A stretch of 64,000 bases of DNA from CAZVRZ01 sp964629965 (GCA_964629965.1 CAZVRZ010000007.1:9769-73768); one strand, 5' to 3'; shown: positions 54,079 to 63,296, counted from the first letter of the stretch. Notes: generated by a model not told the origin, from the sequence alone. Numbers and translations are program-made.

Positions 54079-55352
54079 ACATCACTGTCCTTGCCACGGG
54101 CTCGCGTGGCGATGTACAACCTTTTATCGCCCTGGCCTATGGGTTGGCTCAGGCAGGGCATGAGGTGCGCCTGGTTTCGAATGTCCAATACGCCGCCTGG
54201 GCGGCTCGCTACGGGCTGAGCTTTGGCCCGGTAGATTGGGATGCTCAGCAAACCCTGCGTGACAGCCCGCCGCCCAGCCACATCGAATGGCGCGACTTGC
54301 CTGGCCAGATTCGCCGCGCCAATCAGAACACCCGGCAGATTTTCGCTCGCGCCCAGGCGGACTCATGGGCGCACTGCCAGGATGCTGAATGCCTGGTCTA
54401 CAGCCTGATCTCGCCTTGGGGTCAGAGCATCGCCGAACGCCTGGGAATCCCGGCCTTACCTGGCTTTCTGCACCCCTTGACTCCTACGCGTCAATTCCCC
54501 GCCCAGCTCATCTTGCGTAATCTGGGCGGGGCGCTCAATTACCTGAGTCACCTGCTTGGCGAGCAGGCCCTCTGGCTTACGGTGCGGGGGGCCATCAACG
54601 ACTTCCGCCGGCAAAATCTTGGCCTGCCGGCTTACCCGTTCAACGAGACGTTGCTCGGCCGCCTGCGCCGTGAACGCACGCCTATCTTGTACAGCCTTAG
54701 CCCCAGCCTGATCCCTCGCCCGCCCGATTGGCCTGAGCATGTCCACATGGCTGGCGCCTGGTTCTTGCCCTCCCCGCCGGATTGGCTGCCTCCACCCGAC
54801 CTGGCCGAGTTTTTACAGGCCGGGTCTCCGGCGGTTTATATTGGCTTTGGCAGTATGGTGCTGCCAGGAGCCGAGAGCCTGGCAGTACTTGTCCAACTTG
54901 CTCTACGCCAGGCAGGCTTGCGCGGTGTTCTGGCCCGCGGCTGGGGCGGTTTGCGGCCTGGCAGCCCGGAACCCGATATCTACGTGTTGGACGAGATCCC
55001 TCACGACTGGCTTTTCCCACGCTTGGCTGGTGTTGTCCATCATGGCGGGGCTGGAACCACCCAGGCGGGCGCACGCGCTGGCGTGCCCGGATTAGTCATC
55101 CCACACACGCAGGATCAACCGTTTTGGGGCAAATGTCTCTTCGATCTGGGTGTGGGCGTTGCCCCGCTGCCTGAAAAGCAGCTTACCGTTGAGCGCCTGG
55201 CTGAGAGTTTAAAGACTCTGTCCACGGATCCCGACCTGCACCGCCGGGCAGCGCTCCTGGGCGAACAGATGCGCGCCGAACGCGGGTTGGAGAGTACCAT
55301 CGAGGTGATCGAATCCTTTTTTATTCGAGGAAAATTGCAAATTGACGAATGA
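54075..55352 (+). CDS. Glycosyltransferase, UGT/GT1-like (sterol-glucosyltransferase type)
   Basis: 425 residues. The N-terminal motif ITVLATGSRGDVQPFIALAY is that of GT1/GT28 enzymes acting on lipids or natural products. The C-terminal nucleotide-sugar site reads VVHHGGAGTTQAGARAGVPGL and IPHTQDQPFWGK. It probably transfers a sugar from an NDP-donor to a lipid or small molecule at the membrane. Coupled by overlap to the epimerase-like gene, which might supply or process the sugar. Confidence 0.85.
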   Translation: MNITVLATGSRGDVQPFIALAYGLAQAGHEVRLVSNVQYAAWAARYGLSFGPVDWDAQQTLRDSPPPSHIEWRDLPGQIRRANQNTRQIFARAQADSWAHCQDAECLVYSLISPWGQSIAERLGIPALPGFLHPLTPTRQFPAQLILRNLGGALNYLSHLLGEQALWLTVRGAINDFRRQNLGLPAYPFNETLLGRLRRERTPILYSLSPSLIPRPPDWPEHVHMAGAWFLPSPPDWLPPPDLAEFLQAGSPAVYIGFGSMVLPGAESLAVLVQLALRQAGLRGVLARGWGGLRPGSPEPDIYVLDEIPHDWLFPRLAGVVHHGGAGTTQAGARAGVPGLVIPHTQDQPFWGKCLFDLGVGVAPLPEKQLTVERLAESLKTLSTDPDLHRRAALLGEQMRAERGLESTIEVIESFFIRGKLQIDE

Positions 55353-55403
55353 TTATATTGAGCCAAATCGATGTAGAATAAAGTGAAAAGAGGAGGCGCC
55401 AAA

Positions 55404-56894
55404 ATGACAGTTGACGAGACTTACCCATGTCCTAAGTGTGGTCAGAAGAGCCTGGTTTATGATGGCTGGCTGGCCTGGCGCAGCGGGGAGCGTCCCCCTA
55501 GAAACCTGGCGAGAAAAGATGTATTTACTTCTCCCCGCGGCGATTATGAAGTTGAACGCATCTATCATTGCGCACAGTGCGGTGTAGAATTCTGGGAGGA
55601 TACGGAAATTCGCCGTGGGGTTCATTTGTGGGAGGAAGGCGTCAGCAGGAAGTATGAGTATGACGCGAGCAGGGGCTGGTACGTGGGTTATGGAAAACCC
55701 GATCCCAACTTGAGCGACCAGGCTGCCCCCGGAGAAAGCGGCAGTCCTGCGATGGCTCCTTTACCTTATCTGCCATACAAGAAGCCGGCAGCGGTTCAGG
55801 CGCCTGCGCTCCCTAAGCCAGTTGAAAAAGCGGCAGCGGTTCAGGCGCCTGCGCCCTCAAAACCAGTCGAACAGCCAGCAGCGACTCAGGCACCTGCGCT
55901 CTCAAAACCGGCCGGCCCGGCAGCGGCAACAACGATCGAATTGGTTCCCGGTCAGTTGTCTGTTCGCCTGTACCAGCATACCATTGTTTACCAAACCCCG
56001 GTTCCCTGCTGGACTTACGTTACCCAAGGTTTGTGGGCTTTCGGCCAAAAAGAATTGGTCATAACCCTGCGGCAAGATGAGAACATGGCGCACAGCGGCC
56101 AAACTCCTGATTTTCCGCTGCGGCTGATCAAGGTTGTCTTTGACCTGGCCAAAACAGGCAGGCTGGTGAATGCGGGTGAATATACATCCTTGAAATTGAC
56201 CGATGCGCAGCAGAAGATTGGCATTCCGTTCAACATGCTCTATCTTCCTCCGCTGCCATTGGTAGGTGTTCCTTTCCCCGAGCAGGCTTTGACGGTGCGC
56301 CTGATGCGAGCGGAAGAAATGCAAGTCTACCAGGCTTTCGGGGCTATGCGCCTGGCCTCTAGCTGGGCCTATCATTGGCGTTTCTTTCCATACCCGCCCT
56401 GGTCAGAGATGCCCGCGCCGGATGTGGTTGCGCTGCCCCGTTTCCAATCCAGCATCCTAAATAAAACGGCTCGTTTCCATGCTGCCTGGAGTACGGTTTG
56501 CCTGGAGAACAACGAAGTTGCCTGGACACTGCTATCGCCAGTAAATGCTTCCCTGGTTGAAAACCTGGCCAAACTTCCGCCTGAACAGCCGGCGGCCTTT
56601 TTACCTGGCTTTGACCCTCGCGCCGATGCCTGCCTGGCCTGGCTCCCTGAGAAAAGCCAAATCGCCATGAATGTGCCTCCTGGCAGCAAGCAAAGCCGCC
56701 TGGAGGCCTGTTTCTTGCTGTTCATTCCGGCTCAGCAGGTGGTTTCGATCAAAATATTTGAAGATGGCTTTGCCATCATGCTGCCGACGGAGACTTGGTT
56801 GCAGGTGCGAGAGGCTTTGCTGAAAGGCCAATCCATCCAGGTGCCCTCGCCAGGCTGGAGCTTTCGCCTGGAAAATCATCCCTTGCCGGTATAG
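55404..56894 (+). CDS. Hypothetical protein with N-terminal zinc ribbon
   Basis: 496 residues from ATG 55404, which has a perfect AGGAGG; a GTG at 55383 is upstream of it. Two Cys pairs, YPCPKCGQ and CAQCG, make a zinc ribbon within the first 60 residues. Residues about 118-180 are a low-complexity linker with three near-copies of VQAPALPKPVEKAA. The remaining 300 residues are a globular domain I do not recognise (WTYVTQGLWAFGQKEL, AFLPGFDPRADACLAWL). Its second half resembles suppressor-of-fused-like folds only in a general way. Function unknown. Confidence 0.62.
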   Translation: MTVDETYPCPKCGQKSLVYDGWLAWRSGERPPRNLARKDVFTSPRGDYEVERIYHCAQCGVEFWEDTEIRRGVHLWEEGVSRKYEYDASRGWYVGYGKPDPNLSDQAAPGESGSPAMAPLPYLPYKKPAAVQAPALPKPVEKAAAVQAPAPSKPVEQPAATQAPALSKPAGPAAATTIELVPGQLSVRLYQHTIVYQTPVPCWTYVTQGLWAFGQKELVITLRQDENMAHSGQTPDFPLRLIKVVFDLAKTGRLVNAGEYTSLKLTDAQQKIGIPFNMLYLPPLPLVGVPFPEQALTVRLMRAEEMQVYQAFGAMRLASSWAYHWRFFPYPPWSEMPAPDVVALPRFQSSILNKTARFHAAWSTVCLENNEVAWTLLSPVNASLVENLAKLPPEQPAAFLPGFDPRADACLAWLPEKSQIAMNVPPGSKQSRLEACFLLFIPAQQVVSIKIFEDGFAIMLPTETWLQVREALLKGQSIQVPSPGWSFRLENHPLPV

Positions 56895-56896
56895 AG

Positions 56897-58165
56897 TTAC
56901 CTGGATAGCGGGGTTTCTTGCCTGGCTTTCGGCATCCAGAAGGCCATCAAGAGAGCCGCGATCAAGGCCAGCGCAGCGCCAAAGAAGAAAGGCGCTGCCG
57001 GTCCAAATCCATTCCAGGCGCCTTCTGAGCCCGTTCCTTGCCATAGCAAGCCGGCAATGAAGGAGGCGGGGAAGGCTAAGATGCCTATGATCGCATGGTA
57101 GGTGCCATAAGCCGTGCCGCGCAAATTCTCTGGCGCTAAATCGGCGACCATGGCGTTGGCAGCGCCATAGGCCAGGCCATAATACAATCCATAGGCTGCG
57201 TACAAAAACCAGATGTGCCAGGCTGCCTGCGCCAAGGCGAACCCCAGGTAGATGGCGGCGTAAACCAGCCAGCCGCCGATGATCAGCCGCCGGCGGCCGA
57301 TGCGGTCCGACAAGATACCTGCAGGGGCAGACACCAGCGAATAGATCAGGTTGAACAACGCCAGCATAATGAGAATACCGCTGACGGATATACCCAGGTT
57401 CTGGGCGCGCAACACCAGGAAAGCGTCCGATGAATTGCCCAGGGTGAAAATACTGACGATCGCCAAAAAAGTCAGGTAGGGCTTTCCCATGCCACGCAGA
57501 GTAAACTTGGGCACGGCACGCTGGCTCTTGACCGGGACATCCTTTGCTCCCAAAATAAGCGTGAGCACTGCCAGCAAGGCCGGAAGCAAGCTGATCAGCA
57601 CGATGGTTTGGAAGGTGTTTTTGGTAAGTTCGAGCGTATTTTTCTGCGCCAGCCACACGACCAGCGCAGCGATGAGGATACCGAGCAAGGCGCCGGCGGT
57701 ATCCATGGTCCTGTGAAAGCCAAAAGCCAGCCCGCGGCTTTCCTTGGTCACCGAATCTGCTACAAGAGCATCCCGCGGCGCTGTGCGAATACCCTTGCCA
57801 ACCCGGTCTGCCCAGCGCACGCCCGCTACCAGGCCCCAGCTATTGGCAAAATAAAAGAAAGGCTTGCTGATAGCAGATAAGCTGTAGCCCAGGACCGCCA
57901 GCCATTTGCGGCCGCCCAACTTATCTGAGAGCCAGCCCGAGAATAGTTTCAAAATGCTGGCGGTGGCTTCAGCCAGGCCTTCGATCAAGCCGATGATGTT
58001 CGTTTTGACGCCAAGCACATTGGCCAGGAACAGTGCCAGGATGTTGAGCACCATTTCGCTGGATATATCCATAAAAAAGCTGGTCAAACCTACTGCCCAA
58101 ATGTTGCGGGGAAGCTGCTTGATCGTGGCGCGATTGTCTGATGAACGATCGGTTTTTTCGGTCAT
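56897..58165 (-). CDS. Major facilitator superfamily transporter
   Basis: 422 residues, twelve predicted helices. Loop motifs WLSDKLGGRKWLAVLGYSL (the classic MFS A-like signature between helices 2 and 3) and ILSDRIGRRRLIIGGWLVY in the second half are clear. Such genes usually encode drug or metabolite efflux. The substrate is unknown. Ends 2 bp after the stop codon of the zinc-ribbon gene, on the opposite strand. Confidence 0.82.
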   Translation of the reverse strand: MTEKTDRSSDNRATIKQLPRNIWAVGLTSFFMDISSEMVLNILALFLANVLGVKTNIIGLIEGLAEATASILKLFSGWLSDKLGGRKWLAVLGYSLSAISKPFFYFANSWGLVAGVRWADRVGKGIRTAPRDALVADSVTKESRGLAFGFHRTMDTAGALLGILIAALVVWLAQKNTLELTKNTFQTIVLISLLPALLAVLTLILGAKDVPVKSQRAVPKFTLRGMGKPYLTFLAIVSIFTLGNSSDAFLVLRAQNLGISVSGILIMLALFNLIYSLVSAPAGILSDRIGRRRLIIGGWLVYAAIYLGFALAQAAWHIWFLYAAYGLYYGLAYGAANAMVADLAPENLRGTAYGTYHAIIGILAFPASFIAGLLWQGTGSEGAWNGFGPAAPFFFGAALALIAALLMAFWMPKARQETPLSR

Positions 58166-58280
58166 AAGTTTTCCTGGGTGGAGGAATGGGGTTTGCCCTG
58201 GCCTGGCAAAGGCTTGAATCCGGTGATGGGTAATTATATTACCTTGTGTGGAAATTTCCTATGGAAAGAGGTTGATATTG

Positions 58281-58309
58281 CAGGGTTTTAACAAAGTCGT
58301 AAAACCCTG
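58281..58309. terminator. Hairpin in the MFS/tRNA gap
   Basis: 10-bp stem CAGGGTTTTA / TAAAACCCTG. The loop contains ACAAAGTCG, which recurs at about 59090. It has terminator shape but no long T run. Confidence 0.45.
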
Positions 58310-58349
58310 CTTTCCCTACCCCATGGCTTTGCCCCCCAGCCAGGCGCAA

Positions 58350-58386
58350 AAATCCCGCCGGTGCCAAACGCCGGCGGGATTTTTTA
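58350..58386 (-). terminator. Terminator downstream of tRNA-Ser
   Basis: 12-bp stem AAATCCCGCCGG / CCGGCGGGATTT (58350-58361 and 58371-58382), flanked by A and T runs, so it can act on either strand. It lies 8 bases from the tRNA 3' end. Confidence 0.85.
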
Positions 58387-58393
58387 CTTTCTG

Positions 58394-58481
58394 CGGAGAG
58401 GGTGGGATTCGAACCCACGTTGGAGACTAGCTCCAAAACGGTTTTCGAGACCGTCCCATTCAACCACTCTGGCACCTCTCC
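58394..58481 (-). tRNA. tRNA-Ser (anticodon CGA)
   Basis: 88 nt on the minus strand. The acceptor stem GGAGAGG pairs with CCTCTCC; the anticodon loop CTCGAAA sits on the stem ACGGT/ACCGT; the long variable arm TTTGGAGCTAGTCTCCAA is the type II tRNA hallmark; and the T arm is GTGGGTTCGAATCCCAC. The 3' CCA is not encoded. It reads UCG codons. Confidence 0.96.
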
Positions 58482-58499
58482 AGGTAGGGCGGAGGGGAT

Positions 58500-59105
58500 T
58501 ATACCAGCCTTGCGCGCCACGTGCAAATAAATCGCGAGCCTTTCTTTAGGACTTTCTTGAAGTTAAAAGTCCTGTGCGCCCACCCCCCGGCCCCCGCCCA
58601 TTGGGCGGGGGAGAAAGGCGTATTTGGGGTGTTGGTTTGCCTGGCGTGCTTCTTGTCTACGAGGTTAAGTCGCCGGATATGAGCATGGTTTGCGAAGGAA
58701 ACCTTGGGGTTGGTGGTTCGCGAGAGGGTGTTTTTGCAGGGAAAAAGAGGAACGAATGAAAGACTCCCCTGAAATTACTCGGTATTCAGAAAATGCACAA
58801 ATTTTCTTCCAACTAAGACGTTTTTTGAGTTCCTTTATGGCGTTTTGGCGGCAAATTCGTACTGTTTTCGATGGCTATTTCCCACTTTCGCGAGGAAGGT
58901 CGGGCGAACTGACCTTTTTTCAGTGGAGTCAATGAAACGAAGAGGAACGAATAAGGGGGCGGAGTCAGCAGTCGAGATGGGGGAAGAGATGATGGAAGGT
59001 TGACATGGGCGGCATCCTTTCTGATGACAGCTATATCGTAGCACAATTGTTCTGCGCGCACAAGAGGTTGTGCACCCGAATCCACGGCTTTAACAAAGTC
59101 GGATG
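58500..59105. other. Gene-poor stretch of about 600 bp
   Basis: No convincing gene was found between the tRNA and higA. Short frames here have biased, Arg/Trp-rich or Ser-rich translations and no family signal. A hairpin CCCCCGCCC / GGGCGGGGG lies near 58587-58611. Small fragments that repeat phrases such as CGAAGAGGAACGA may be remnants of mobile or repetitive DNA. Confidence 0.5.
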
Positions 59106-59108
59106 TCA

Positions 59109-59417
59109 CTATCCTGGTATTCGCTGTGATATTTTTACTTCTCGATTGATCTGGTCGCTCAATGTTTTTTCTGCAACTTCAAGATCATAACGAACCTGCA
59201 AGCGCAGCCAGACAGCCGCACTAGTGCCAAAATAACGGGCAAGGCGCATGGCGGTATCCACAGTGATGGCGCGCTGGCCATTCACAATTTGGCTGATGCG
59301 AATCGGGGTAACGCCGAGATCATGCGCTAAACGATACTGACTTAATCCAAGCGGTTTCATAAAGTCTTCAAGCAAGACTTCGCCTGGGTGTATAGGGGAT
59401 AAAGTATTGTCCATCAT
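59109..59417 (-). CDS. higA: HigA-type antitoxin (XRE helix-turn-helix)
   Basis: 102 residues. It begins with IHPGEVLLEDFMKPLGLSQY, the HigA signature, then the HTH GVTPIRISQIVNGQRAITVDTAMRLARYF and SAAVWLRLQVRYDLEVAE. It neutralises and autoregulates HigB. The toxin gene ends 7 bp upstream in the same operon, the reversed order (toxin first) typical for HigBA. A second in-frame ATG lies at 59414. Confidence 0.9.
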   Translation of the reverse strand: MMDNTLSPIHPGEVLLEDFMKPLGLSQYRLAHDLGVTPIRISQIVNGQRAITVDTAMRLARYFGTSAAVWLRLQVRYDLEVAEKTLSDQINREVKISQRIPG

Positions 59418-59424
59418 GTTTTCC

Positions 59425-59709
59425 TCATCCGTGATAATCTACAATCTCAACATTACAGGCTTTGTTGTCAGCCCACTCAAAACAAATCCGCCACTGATCA
59501 TTGATGCGGATACTGTATTGTCCTGCTCGATTGCCTTTAAGCTTTTCGAGTCTATTGCCTGGTGGAGCCAGTAAATCTTGTAAATCTTCTGCATCATCCA
59601 GGTATATCAATTTACGACGAGCAGCGCGTTGAATATCTTTGGGTAACCTGGTAGAAATCTGTCCTAAGAAAATCTTCTTTGTTTCGCTGCAAGCAAAAGA
59701 GCCTATCAT
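59425..59709 (-). CDS. higB: HigB-type toxin (RelE/ParE superfamily)
   Basis: 94 residues: LPKDIQRAARRKLIYLDDAEDLQDL, PPGNRLEKLKGNRAGQYSIRINDQWRICFEW and VEIVDYHG. This is the HigB RNase-like fold, which cuts mRNA on the ribosome. Transcribed just before higA. The 30 bp upstream have short repeats (CGATATTAT, CGATACTAT) that may bind HigA. Confidence 0.9.
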   Translation of the reverse strand: MIGSFACSETKKIFLGQISTRLPKDIQRAARRKLIYLDDAEDLQDLLAPPGNRLEKLKGNRAGQYSIRINDQWRICFEWADNKACNVEIVDYHG

Positions 59710-59740
59710 ACAACGATATTATCACGAAGCGATACTATTT

Positions 59741-60043
59741 TCAAGCCCCGAATTTCTGTAAGCAGCAGGTATCACTCGGCTTTTTCGGATCATTTTTGTT
59801 TACAATCACTCCAGGGCGCAATGGCACTACCACCAGCTTCTGCTCCACTCCACCATCATCGGTATATTTCAATTCGGCTGAATTTTTGTCCCAAGCTACA
59901 ACCTTCATTTGGCTGATTTTTCTCGCTTGGCTCACTGTCTCTATCGGTTTGATTTTTTGCCGTCTTTGCAGCACCACCGCCAGTCCGACCAGAACCAGCA
60001 ATACTACTATCAATCCGGCAACCAACCATTTTTTGTTCATCAA
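59741..60043 (-). CDS. Small membrane-anchored hypothetical protein
   Basis: 100 residues. One hydrophobic helix (KKWLVAGLIVVLLVLVGLAV, about 4-24) followed by RRQKIK suggests an N-in anchor with the C-terminal domain outside, beta-rich, and containing a CC pair (DTCCLQKF). No family is recognised. It lies 43 bp after the lipoprotein gene on the same strand and shares its AT-rich base use, so they may be one transfer unit. Confidence 0.55.
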   Translation of the reverse strand: MMNKKWLVAGLIVVLLVLVGLAVVLQRRQKIKPIETVSQARKISQMKVVAWDKNSAELKYTDDGGVEQKLVVVPLRPGVIVNKNDPKKPSDTCCLQKFGA

Positions 60044-60085
60044 ATACTACTATACCAAAAAAACCCACCACCCACAAAGAAACAA

Positions 60086-61708
60086 TTATTTATTCTTTAG
60101 CGCATCAATTTCCTCATTCGATCTATACACTCCAGCCAACCAAAAAATATTCCCATCAAACAGTCCATGTACACCCTCATGGGTATCAGTAACATAAGCA
60201 GAAGCCGCTAAAGCTTCAGCAGCTTTAACATCAACCAATCCCTCCACCTCTACCTTAGCAGAGCCGCTAGGTTCTCTAAAACAACAGTTTGTTTTTCGTC
60301 CTTCTGACCCATCCTCTGATAAGTAATCTTTAATGATCCTAGGAAAATCAGTTGTATACTGATTTGTTCTACGACCAAAATCAGAAAATGCTGCCTCAAT
60401 CACTGACTGATCATAGGCAAGCCAATACATCGCATCGTATCTGGCAGCCAATTGGCCAATAGCCACCCTATCCTCATCACCCAAACGTAATACCACGTAC
60501 GCATGAGGTTTCTTTACATCTATACCGTCTATGTTATTTTTATCATTCACTTCATACCCTGCAGTCAAAGTAAAATCAATACCTTTAATGACATCATCAT
60601 ATGACCTTATACTATCACAAGTTGGATAATCACTCCGATTATCTCTCCCTTCTAACTGACTTGAAAATTTTTCAAATATTTTTTCCAACTCCTTTAGATC
60701 CTTTGCTTGACCATCTCTATCGTCTCGCAGATACCAAATCGCTTCCTTCGGTTCTTTAATACTATTCAGAGCAAACAACGTACCTAGCTGCCCCGCTGTC
60801 AATAAACTTTCTATGGTCTCATAACAAGGCACCCATTCCTTAGTTTCTTTATCAAACTTAACCAACTTAATATGAACCTGTCTCTCTTCACCATTCACCG
60901 TCACTTTGCGATCGACAGAATAATACTCCTCATCCCCAACTTTTTCATATACAGCCCCATGATCTGTCTCTGCATATTGCTCCGCCCAAGGCGGCAAGGG
61001 TTGTATCACCGTCTCCCACTGTTTAGTTTCCAAATTTATTCGTTCGACAACATTGCCTTTTCCATCGACTCTTACCCAATTATTATCTTTAAAAGCTAAT
61101 ACCAAACCTTTATCACCAGCACTTACTTCCAACGGCCCATAACCAACTGGCACATCTGTTTTATCTTCAGGTAATTCTGGTGGAACCATCATATATTGAC
61201 CATCATCACCTACAGGCAGATAAAAGGTTTTGCCTTCATGTTCTCCACCGGCTTGCAGCAGCACACCGGCAGATTTGGGATCGCTAGGGTCATCAAAAAC
61301 GGATATGAAATTCAAATCGGGAGCGTTTTCGGCAAACGGTCTATTACTAAAATGAATCCAATAACCATTCAGCCACTTCAGCAGCGCCTCCCGTTGAACC
61401 CTGGCCTGTTCACTGCCGATCAATGCCTGCTGCGCCGGCGTGTATTTACCCCCCTCGCCAACGCTATACGCGGGTGTCGCAGTGGGTTGTGGGGTGGCGG
61501 TAGACGAAGGTGTCACCGTGGGCGAAGGCGGCATGGTTTGGCTGGGGCGAGGAGTTGGCGTAATCGTCGCGGCAGCCAATTCTTCAAGGGTCTTTAGCGG
61601 TTGGGCTGCCTGGGAAACCGGCTGGCAGCCCGCTGCGAATAGAACTGTACCGATACAAGCGCCAGATAATCTCAAAAAATCTCTTCGGCTTAGTTTTTTA
61701 CCGGGCAT
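60086..61708 (-). CDS. Tat-exported lipoprotein with an HExxH motif
   Basis: 540 residues. The signal has the twin-arginine pattern KLSRRDFLRLSG and a lipobox FAAGCQ, followed by a Pro/Thr/Ser-rich tether (residues 45-80). The folded part is not a family I know. Near the C terminus TDTHEGVHGLFDG contains HEGVH, a match to the HExxH zinc-protease motif, with Glu residues in SNEEIDAL some 20 residues later. Two Cys lie in NCCFREP. A folded, metal-loaded cargo would explain use of Tat. The gene is clearly more AT-rich than its neighbours, a sign of transfer. Confidence 0.6.
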   Translation of the reverse strand: MPGKKLSRRDFLRLSGACIGTVLFAAGCQPVSQAAQPLKTLEELAAATITPTPRPSQTMPPSPTVTPSSTATPQPTATPAYSVGEGGKYTPAQQALIGSEQARVQREALLKWLNGYWIHFSNRPFAENAPDLNFISVFDDPSDPKSAGVLLQAGGEHEGKTFYLPVGDDGQYMMVPPELPEDKTDVPVGYGPLEVSAGDKGLVLAFKDNNWVRVDGKGNVVERINLETKQWETVIQPLPPWAEQYAETDHGAVYEKVGDEEYYSVDRKVTVNGEERQVHIKLVKFDKETKEWVPCYETIESLLTAGQLGTLFALNSIKEPKEAIWYLRDDRDGQAKDLKELEKIFEKFSSQLEGRDNRSDYPTCDSIRSYDDVIKGIDFTLTAGYEVNDKNNIDGIDVKKPHAYVVLRLGDEDRVAIGQLAARYDAMYWLAYDQSVIEAAFSDFGRRTNQYTTDFPRIIKDYLSEDGSEGRKTNCCFREPSGSAKVEVEGLVDVKAAEALAASAYVTDTHEGVHGLFDGNIFWLAGVYRSNEEIDALKNK

Positions 61709-61772
61709 AGGTCGCTCCTGCTGAACTTATGATTATTCTGTAATTCTACACTACGATAGTTTTTTTGTTCTT

Positions 61773-63206
61773 TTATCGCTTTCTAAGCAGATCATCCAGG
61801 GCCATCAAATCAACCAGGAAACCCCGGCCTCTTGCCATCTCAGCCCTGGCGGCCGGGGTAAAACCGCTCCGTGCAAACAATGCATGCTGCACCTTCCATC
61901 CATTGCCTTCATCCGGTAGTTCATTCATGACCAACGGTGTTTTATCATTGATCAGGTCGCGTACCACCTGGCGATCTATCGCATCTGCTCCCCATTTACA
62001 TTCCCCCAACAAGATATCGTGCGTTTGCCAGTTGAGCGCCACAACATCCACCTGTACCTTGCGGTTCCAGAAGCTGCCAACAGCTTCCGGTTGGAATGAA
62101 AGCGCTCCATTTTTAGCCTGCTGCGTGATCCACTGTCGAGACAATTCCTCAAAGGCTGTTGCTCCCACAAAGGAGCGCAGGTTGGCGCGAATATTGATCA
62201 ACACCTGATCCGGTCTAACCGGTGGGTTGTCCAGATGAGGAGCCAAAAAGCGGAAGTAAAAACGGAAATAGGGATCGCTCAGATGGTAGCGACCGCTGCG
62301 CGCCTTCGGTCGCATGCGTGGATGCACTGTTACTGGCAGCCGGCGCTCAACCAGGTACAATTCCTGAAGCGTGGACAGGTAGGCATTGGTGGAAGTGGTA
62401 GGCAGGAAGCATTGTGCGCTGATTTCATCCAGGGTATGCGCTCCGGCTCCGATTGCTCGCAAAATTGCCAGGTAATGATTGAGTTCGCGGACTTCATCGT
62501 ATAGCAAGAAATTCGGCTCTGCCAGGAACATGCCGCCCGGGTTCAAGATCACCTTGCGAATATTGGTTTCCAGGTCGGCGTCAGGGTCAAGCCAGTTCAA
62601 ATAAGCCGGAATGCCCCCTGCAACGGCGTAGATAGCCACGCGTTCATCGAGTTCCCACTTCGGGAAAAATTCAGCCAGGGCCGAAAAAGGCAGCGGCTGC
62701 AAGTGCCACTGCCCGGTCATCCGGCCAAAGAGTGGAGACTGCATGGAAAGCAGGGTTTGCATCGTGCGCACATGCGAGCCGCACAGTACGATCACTGCAT
62801 TCGAGCGTTGAAAATGCTGATCCCAGGCAACCTGCAGGGCGGATAGAAAAGCAGGGTCTGCATCAGCCGCATACGGCAGTTCATCCAAAATGATAATACG
62901 GCGCTCAGTTCCAAGCATCCTGGCAGCCGATTCCCATAGATCGCCCCAGCTATTGAAGGTAGGTGCACTACCAGGGGCAATACCCAACAAGCGCGCAAAA
63001 AGATGTGTGCGCTGCATGGTAGCGCTTTCTTTGATCGTTTCCCAGTAAGCATACTGTATACCACTTTGTTCTGCCCAGTGAAGCAGCAGTTCAGATTTTC
63101 CCACGCGACGCCGACCATACAGCAGAACCATCTGCGCCGGGCCCGGATGGCTGCGGGTCAGTAGTTCATTCAAAAACGCCAGCTCTGTTTCTCGATCAAT
63201 AAACAT
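61773..63206 (-). CDS. AAA-type ATPase with DUF234-like C terminus
   Basis: 477 residues: FIDRETELAFLNELL, Walker A YGRRRVGKSELLL, Walker B RRIIILDELPYAADADP, sensor VIVLCGSHVRTMQ. The middle is a winged-helix-like region and the C-terminal domain (about 350-470) has the nuclease-like LGECKWGADAID motif. This is the archaeal-type ATPase/DUF234 family, whose C-terminal fold is restriction-endonuclease-like. Biological role unknown; some members sit in mobile DNA. Start ATG 63206, site GAGGTGA. Tandem palindromes lie just upstream. Confidence 0.82.
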   Translation of the reverse strand: MFIDRETELAFLNELLTRSHPGPAQMVLLYGRRRVGKSELLLHWAEQSGIQYAYWETIKESATMQRTHLFARLLGIAPGSAPTFNSWGDLWESAARMLGTERRIIILDELPYAADADPAFLSALQVAWDQHFQRSNAVIVLCGSHVRTMQTLLSMQSPLFGRMTGQWHLQPLPFSALAEFFPKWELDERVAIYAVAGGIPAYLNWLDPDADLETNIRKVILNPGGMFLAEPNFLLYDEVRELNHYLAILRAIGAGAHTLDEISAQCFLPTTSTNAYLSTLQELYLVERRLPVTVHPRMRPKARSGRYHLSDPYFRFYFRFLAPHLDNPPVRPDQVLINIRANLRSFVGATAFEELSRQWITQQAKNGALSFQPEAVGSFWNRKVQVDVVALNWQTHDILLGECKWGADAIDRQVVRDLINDKTPLVMNELPDEGNGWKVQHALFARSGFTPAARAEMARGRGFLVDLMALDDLLRKR

Positions 63207-63228
63207 ACGATCACCTCATGGGTTTATT

Positions 63229-63257
63229 ATAATCATGATTATTATAATCATGATTAT
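63229..63257. repeat. Tandem 14-bp palindromes in front of the DUF234 ATPase gene
   Basis: ATAATCATGATTAT occurs perfectly at 63229-63242 and 63244-63257. Each is its own reverse complement. The pair lies 23-51 bp upstream of the ATPase start and includes a possible -10, so it may be an operator. Confidence 0.7.
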
Positions 63258-63296
63258 ATTATACAGCGGTATAACGAAATACATGAGCGTTGCTCC

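Noticed and set aside
58690..58935. 81-codon frame in the gene-poor stretch
   Set aside because: Biased composition, no good start signal and overlapping frames of similar length on the other strand.
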